In this document: positions 60,004 through 64,000 of the stretch, one piece after another
Position numbering within the stretch: position 1 is the first letter of the stretch
How the letters are laid out: every line of letters begins with the position of its first letter
DNA from: JAAYCI01 sp031549285
GTDB taxonomy: Bacteria > Bacillota > Clostridia > Oscillospirales > Ruminococcaceae
Direction: 5' to 3'
Length of the DNA: 64,000 nucleotides
Assembly (NCBI GenBank): GCA_031549285.1
Contig: JAVBPZ010000008.1
Coordinates: 14,604 to 78,603, forward strand
Program-made: the position numbers and the translations under genes
The notes under the pieces: generated by a model
Seen by the model: the letters and a program-made list of their open reading frames with translations, nothing else
Told to the model about the DNA's origin: nothing
The model's database searches: none

Positions 60004-60040
60004 ATTATATCATTATTATGTTGCACATGCGGGAATGTGC
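60004..60040 (-). promoter_or_regulatory. -10 box and inverted repeat upstream of the LuxR-type gene
   Basis: A TATAAT (60004-60009, minus strand) lies about 45 bases before the start. A perfect inverted repeat GCACAT-N6-ATGTGC (60023-60040) covers the place of the missing -35, suggesting activator or autoregulator binding. Confidence 0.5.
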
Positions 60041-60160
60041 AGAAAGTTTACATACGGGAAATAGTTTTGCAAAAAACTACGCTTTGCCGTACCTTGTGTA
60101 GCGTTATGGGCAGAGAAAGCGAAAAGAGATGCTGGCGAAAAAAGGGATGTTTTTGCCGGT

Positions 60161-60190
60161 TTGACAGCAAAAGGGGGAGTGTGCTATCAT
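60161..60190 (+). promoter_or_regulatory. Promoter of tRNA-Ser
   Basis: A consensus TTGACA (60161-60166), 18 bases, TATCAT (60185-60190), about 28 bases before the tRNA. Confidence 0.85.
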
Positions 60191-60217
60191 GGGAAAGCGC
60201 TGGCCACAGGCCCTTTT

Positions 60218-60306
60218 GGAGAGGTGTCCGAGTGGTTTAAGGAGCTGGTCTTGAAAACCAGTGACTCTGCAAGGAGCCGTGGGTTCGAATCCCACCCTCT
60301 CCGCCA
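60218..60306 (+). tRNA. tRNA-Ser (anticodon TGA)
   Basis: The acceptor GGAGAGG pairs with CCTCTCC, the anticodon stem CTGGT/ACCAG encloses CTTGAAA with TGA at 60252-60254, there is a long class II variable arm, and the T loop is TTCGAAT. CCA is encoded. It reads UCA and UCN by wobble. Directly after it come two 120-bp repeats that reuse its 3' end. Confidence 0.96.
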
Positions 60307-60544
60307 CAGAAATGCCCCCGTGCAGTAGCACGGGGGCGCTTCTGTGAGAGGGTGGGGTTCGAAGCCACGTGGGGTCAGCAGAGCGTGCGCCGTCGGCGCG
60401 GGCGATGCATCCCACCCTCTCCGCCACAGAAATGCCCCCGTGCAGTAGCACGGGGGCGCTTCTGTGAGAGGGTGGGGTTCGAACCCACGTGGGGTCAACA
60501 GAGCGTGCACCGTCGGCGCACGCGATGCATCCCACCCTCTCCGC
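60291..60544 (+). repeat. Tandem 120-bp repeat built on the tRNA-Ser 3' end
   Basis: Two copies (60291-60410, 60411-60530) and a 14-bp stub (60531-60544) start with the tRNA tail CCCACCCTCTCCGC. The first 60 or more bases are identical; the copies differ at about five sites in the second half. Each carries a hairpin GCCCCCGTGC/GCACGGGGGC and, further on, GAGAGGGTGGG, whose complement is the start of the next unit. On the minus strand each unit has tRNA-like parts: a 7-bp acceptor-like stem and, in copy 2, a full T-arm GTGGG-TTCGAAC-CCCAC. Short reading frames here are artefacts. Confidence 0.9.
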
Positions 60545-60775
60545 AAAGATAGGATACCGTTTCACGACGTTGGTTTGCCTGCTATTTTGCCCGGTATAAT
60601 GCCCCGCAGTCTCTGCCCAAGAGATTTAAAGGGTGACGGCCTACGAGCTGCCGCGGGTAGCGCGCGAAGCGCGGGAATGGGGCTCTGCCCCGGGGTAAAT
60701 ACCCGTTATTTTATACATTGTGCATCAATTTTTATAATAGCTTATGGCGCTGTTTGGTGACCAAACGGTAAATAT

Positions 60776-60813
60776 AAAATCCCCGCCCGGCAATCTTGCC
60801 GGGCGGGGATTTC
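60776..60813 (-). terminator. Terminator of the large surface protein gene
   Basis: ATCCCCGCCCGGCAA (60779-60793) is the exact complement of 60796-60810. On the minus strand it is followed by TTTATATTTACC. It lies about 55 bases after the stop codon. The 230 bases between the repeats and this hairpin hold small GC hairpins (GGGGCTCTGCCCC, GCGCGAAGCGCGG) but no gene. Confidence 0.88.
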
Positions 60814-60865
60814 CAAATAGAGGAGACATTTAGTATATCGTGAAGATTAGATAGAACGAGAGTGA

Positions 60866-63800
60866 TTAGCCAGCATTACCGGCTTTTTTCTTGCTGCGGA
60901 CCAATATCAGTACTAGCACCATTACTACCGCGTATACCAGCATCAGCAGCGTCCAGCGGTTAATCAGGGTAATCCCCTGCAGCAGCTTTGCAAAGTCTAC
61001 AACGAAGAAGGTGACGGTGGCGGCTACAGCGGCCAGTACGCCCATGATGCGCCAACTCATCTTGCGGGTGGCGGGGTCCTGCTTCAGCCCGCTGACCAGC
61101 AGGTAAATGCTGGCGGCGATGCAGAACAGGGTCAACAGCAGGTTTACAAGTGAACCGGTGGTGCCGTTGTTATACTCGCTCAACGGATTAAAGATTTCGC
61201 CAAAGGTGGTTCCGCCAGCGTTCCCGCCGCCGTTTCCACCAGCAGCGTCGTCACCGGAAATAACGGTTGCGCCCGCGGTTGGGTCGATGGTGCCGACGGT
61301 CCCAGTGCCGCCGCCCGTGCCGCCTGTTCCGGTGGTGCCATCCGCTGTTCCGGTACCGGTGGTGCCGGTGCCGCCTGTTCCGGTGCCCGTTCCGTCGCCT
61401 GTGGTGTTACCGGAAGTACCGGTCCCGCCAGAAGTGCCGCCAGAGGTACTGCCGGAAGTGCCGCCAGCGCGCGAGGTAGAGGAGGTGCCGCCGGTAGAGG
61501 TTGGGTCTGTTGGGGCATTGGCACTCCACACAGCCACCAGGGTAAGCGGGCCAGCGGGCATGGTGTCGCTTGCGAAGCTCCATGCGCGGCCGCTGGTGCT
61601 GTTCAGCGCCCAGTACTGGAAGGTGTACCCTGCCAGCGTCGGCGCGGTTTTGCTGGGAACAGTAGCGTTGTAGGCGACGCTTTCAGTTGCCACGGTGGCC
61701 CCATTGCTTACATAGGTGACGGTGTACAGTGTGGGGGTCCATTTGGCTTTCAGTGTCAGGGCGCGTGCCGGCATGGTGCCGGTGCTAAAGTTCCACGCCG
61801 TTCCCTTTTCATCCAGCCACCCGCCGAAGGTATACCCCAGCAGGCTGGGCCGTGCAGGCTGGGTAATTTTGCTGCCCGCTTCCAGATTCTGGTAGGTGGG
61901 GCTGCCTGCGCCGTTGTAGTCAAAGGTGACCAGGTACTTCGTGATAGATGCGGCGCTTACGGTTACCTGCACGGTTACCTGCAGGTCTCCTGCGGTGAAG
62001 ATAACATCATAGGTGCCGGCCACCGCCTGTACTGCCGAGGCATCCACGGTGATGCTCATGGCGCCGCTGTTGTTCTGCGCCATTGCGTTTGCTTTGGTGA
62101 TGTAGGCGCTGTCGGCAATGCCGGCAGAAACCTCGGTGGTGGTCAGCGTGAAGTTGTTGGCGGTCAGGAACGCGTCAATCCGGCCGTCGTTATCGTCATC
62201 GGCTGTGGCTACCTTATCGCCGGTCAGCAGCACCTGTACGGTAACCTCCAGGTCGCCGGCGGTAAAGGTCAGGTCATAGAAGCCAAAGCTTGCGGCGCCT
62301 TTCAGGGCGGTCTTGGTGGTGCTGTCTATGGTGACGGCCAGGCTGCCGGCGTCGTTCCATGCTTTGGCGCCCGCATAGCCCAGTAGCGTTAGGTCGGAAA
62401 CGCCCGCTGCGTCGGCCAGCTTCATGGTGAAGTTATCCGCCGTCAGGAAGGTATCATCCTTGCCGTCTTCGTCGGTGTCTTTGCCCTCGGTATTGTCGCC
62501 GACCACATTTACGGTAATGATTACCTCCATGGGTGTGTCGCCCGCGGTCAGGGTAAGCGGGTACGGCCCATACACGGTAGCGGTCTTAATAGCATTGGCC
62601 TGGGTTGCATTCACAGTGATAGCAAGATCGCCGCTGTCGTTCCATGCTTTTGCGCCGGCTAGGATAGCCAGTTCGCTGTCAGCAAGAATCTTCGCCGCCT
62701 CGGACGCCTTAATGGTAAAGTCGTTCGCGGTCAGGAATGCGTCGTTTCTGCCGTCGCCGTCCTGGTCCTCGCTGTCGGTTTCATCGCCGCCCAGGGTTAC
62801 ATATATGGTTATGCTCATGGGTGTGGTGCCGGCGGTAAGGGTAAGCGGGAAGGTGCCGTATTCCGTGGCGCCCTTAATGGCGCTAAGCATGCCCGCATCC
62901 ATGGTGATGGGCAGGGTTTCCTGTGCATTCCAGGCCTTGGCGCCGGACAGTGTAAGGAACACGCTGTCGTCGGTGACCTTGGCTGCGTCGGCCAGCTTCA
63001 TGGTGAAATCATTGGCCGTCAGGAACGCAGTGCCTTCGTCGCCGCCCTGCTCCTCGGTGTCGGTTTCGTCGCCCATCAGGTTCACGGTAACGGTAACCGT
63101 CATGCCGGTGCCGGCGGTGAAGGTTAGCGGATAGGGGCCACACACGGTGGCGCCCACGATGTCACCCGCGGTGTCGGTATCCACCGCGACGTCCAGCGCG
63201 CCCAGGTCGTTCCAGGCTTTTGCGCCGGCCAGGCCGACGAAGTCACCGTATTCCGCGTCGGTCATTGCGTTTGCGGCCGCCAGGGTCATGGTGAAGTTGT
63301 CGGCGGTCAGGTACGCTGTGCCCTTGTCGCCGCCCTGCTCCTCGGTGTCGGTTTCATCACCCACCAGGTTCACGGTGACGATTTTTTCCAGCGAGGTGCC
63401 GTCGGCGGTGAAGGTCAGCTCATACTGTCCGTATGCCGTTTCGTTTTTCAGGTCCGCAAGGCCGGTCACGGAGATGTCGATGCTGCCGGCGGTGTTCCAG
63501 GCTTTGGCCTGTGCCGCGCCAATCACATAGGCATCGTCTGCATCTGCCAGCTGGGCCGCGGTGAGGGTAAAGTCATACGCGACCAGGAAGGTGTCGTCTT
63601 TGCCATCCTTGTCGGTGTCATCACCCTCGGTGTCGCCGTCGATGATGTTCACGATGACGCTGACGCTGAGTGTGGTTGCATCGCTGATCTTGGCGGTGAA
63701 GCCCAAGCCATACCGGCCCACTTTGTCCGCACCGGTAATCGCGGTCACATCCCCGGCGACTGCCTCGATGGTAATATCATCGCGCACGCCGTCTTTGTCA

Positions 63801-64000
63801 AACACGGTGGCCTGGGCCAGTTTTGCCAGTTCGTCGGCGGTGTAATCACCCGCGTCCTTCAGGTTGATGGTGAAGTTGTTGGCGGTCAGGGTGATTTCGG
63901 TCGCGTCCTGGCCGCCGGGGTCGGTACCGGTGCCGGTGTCGCTGTCATCGCCCGTCAGGGTGACATATATGGGCAAATCCAGGGTATTGCTATAATACAG
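60866..64000 (-). CDS. Large repeat-built surface protein (N-terminal part outside the window)
   Basis: The frame is open from the window edge for 1,044 residues, so the start is missing. It shows seven repeats of about 80-95 residues (FLTANDFTMKLADAA..., GAKAWNDxGxLxITVD, YGPYPLTFTAG, VTVNLxGDETDTE), most joined by acidic DxDxDG loops (DTDKDGKDD, DQDGDGRND) that look calcium-binding. Two InlB-type B repeats follow (VTFDYNGA...GGWLDEKG; VTYVSNGA...YWAL), then a Gly/Thr/Ser-rich linker and three membrane helices ending RSKKKAGNAG. There is no LPXTG; anchoring is by the helices. Likely an adhesin; function inferred only from build. Confidence 0.85.
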   Translation of the reverse strand: MYYSNTLDLPIYVTLTGDDSDTGTGTDPGGQDATEITLTANNFTINLKDAGDYTADELAKLAQATVFDKDGVRDDITIEAVAGDVTAITGADKVGRYGLGFTAKISDATTLSVSVIVNIIDGDTEGDDTDKDGKDDTFLVAYDFTLTAAQLADADDAYVIGAAQAKAWNTAGSIDISVTGLADLKNETAYGQYELTFTADGTSLEKIVTVNLVGDETDTEEQGGDKGTAYLTADNFTMTLAAANAMTDAEYGDFVGLAGAKAWNDLGALDVAVDTDTAGDIVGATVCGPYPLTFTAGTGMTVTVTVNLMGDETDTEEQGGDEGTAFLTANDFTMKLADAAKVTDDSVFLTLSGAKAWNAQETLPITMDAGMLSAIKGATEYGTFPLTLTAGTTPMSITIYVTLGGDETDSEDQDGDGRNDAFLTANDFTIKASEAAKILADSELAILAGAKAWNDSGDLAITVNATQANAIKTATVYGPYPLTLTAGDTPMEVIITVNVVGDNTEGKDTDEDGKDDTFLTADNFTMKLADAAGVSDLTLLGYAGAKAWNDAGSLAVTIDSTTKTALKGAASFGFYDLTFTAGDLEVTVQVLLTGDKVATADDDNDGRIDAFLTANNFTLTTTEVSAGIADSAYITKANAMAQNNSGAMSITVDASAVQAVAGTYDVIFTAGDLQVTVQVTVSAASITKYLVTFDYNGAGSPTYQNLEAGSKITQPARPSLLGYTFGGWLDEKGTAWNFSTGTMPARALTLKAKWTPTLYTVTYVSNGATVATESVAYNATVPSKTAPTLAGYTFQYWALNSTSGRAWSFASDTMPAGPLTLVAVWSANAPTDPTSTGGTSSTSRAGGTSGSTSGGTSGGTGTSGNTTGDGTGTGTGGTGTTGTGTADGTTGTGGTGGGTGTVGTIDPTAGATVISGDDAAGGNGGGNAGGTTFGEIFNPLSEYNNGTTGSLVNLLLTLFCIAASIYLLVSGLKQDPATRKMSWRIMGVLAAVAATVTFFVVDFAKLLQGITLINRWTLLMLVYAVVMVLVLILVRSKKKAGNAG

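Noticed and set aside
60187..60565. Minus-strand frames encoding runs such as AERVGFEPT
   Set aside because: This string is a known translation artefact of tRNA sequence; the frames lie over tRNA-Ser and its repeats.
60541..60780. Small GC hairpins taken for REP-type repeats
   Set aside because: They do not recur in this window and have no shared unit; noted only as secondary structure.

Overview
The window is a 64 kb chromosomal segment from a GC-rich Gram-positive anaerobe. I infer class Clostridia, probably the Oscillospiraceae/Ruminococcaceae group. The grounds are Shine-Dalgarno starts of the AGGAGG type, a V-type rather than F-type ATPase, OmpR-type two-component genes, MsmK, RelQ, a CotH-type kinase and a biotin importer (BioY). 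Lineage is inference. No phage, transposase, CRISPR array or plasmid gene was seen, so this is core and accessory chromosome rather than a mobile island.

Layout. 0-5 kb: end of an unidentified gene, a small membrane protein coupled to RidA, an SGNH hydrolase, gap, a kinase-like ATPase lacking the phospho-acceptor His, and rpsT. 5-8.6 kb: birA-bioY-CYTH with a BirA operator on the birA promoter, then tatD. 8.7-11.3 kb: a LysR gene next to metY with dyads between them. 11.3-19.8 kb: metG, an asparagine synthase/aspartate racemase/ATP-grasp ligase operon that fits D-Asp or D-Asn cross-bridge synthesis, a membrane protein and citrate synthase. 19.9-23.3 kb: an orphan MsmK-type ABC ATPase, an AraC regulator, nagB and a small acetyltransferase. 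23.4-32.4 kb: a nine-gene V-type ATPase operon read leftwards. 32.7-33.4 kb: a structured-RNA gene (possibly 6S RNA) and a DUF1292 gene.

33.7-38.2 kb: lipoprotein cyclophilin, cardiolipin synthase, RelQ and aldose epimerase. 38.2-43.6 kb: cysE, preceded by what looks like a classical ribosome-mediated attenuator with a Cys-codon leader peptide; then tpiA, a zinc-ribbon membrane protein, pgk and an M20 dipeptidase. 43.8-50.2 kb: a Na/Pi cotransporter-PhoU fusion, an ECF sigma/anti-sigma pair with three envelope genes after it, and a 3D-domain protein. 50.4-52.2 kb: tRNA-Arg(CCT) and a GH1 glycosidase. 52.3-58.5 kb: VTC domain, DUF4956, CotH kinase, then response regulator and sensor kinase, all leftward. 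58.6-64 kb: a 12-TM LuxR-type regulator, tRNA-Ser(TGA) followed by tRNA-derived 120-bp tandem repeats, and the 3' part of a large repeat-built surface protein that runs off the window.

The most notable point is the leader at about 39.02-39.19 kb. It has a strong promoter, a 20-residue peptide with three Cys codons in a five-codon stretch, a 13-bp antiterminator pairing and an intrinsic terminator in front of serine acetyltransferase, the first committed step of cysteine synthesis. Clostridial relatives are usually expected to use T-box or repressor control at such genes.
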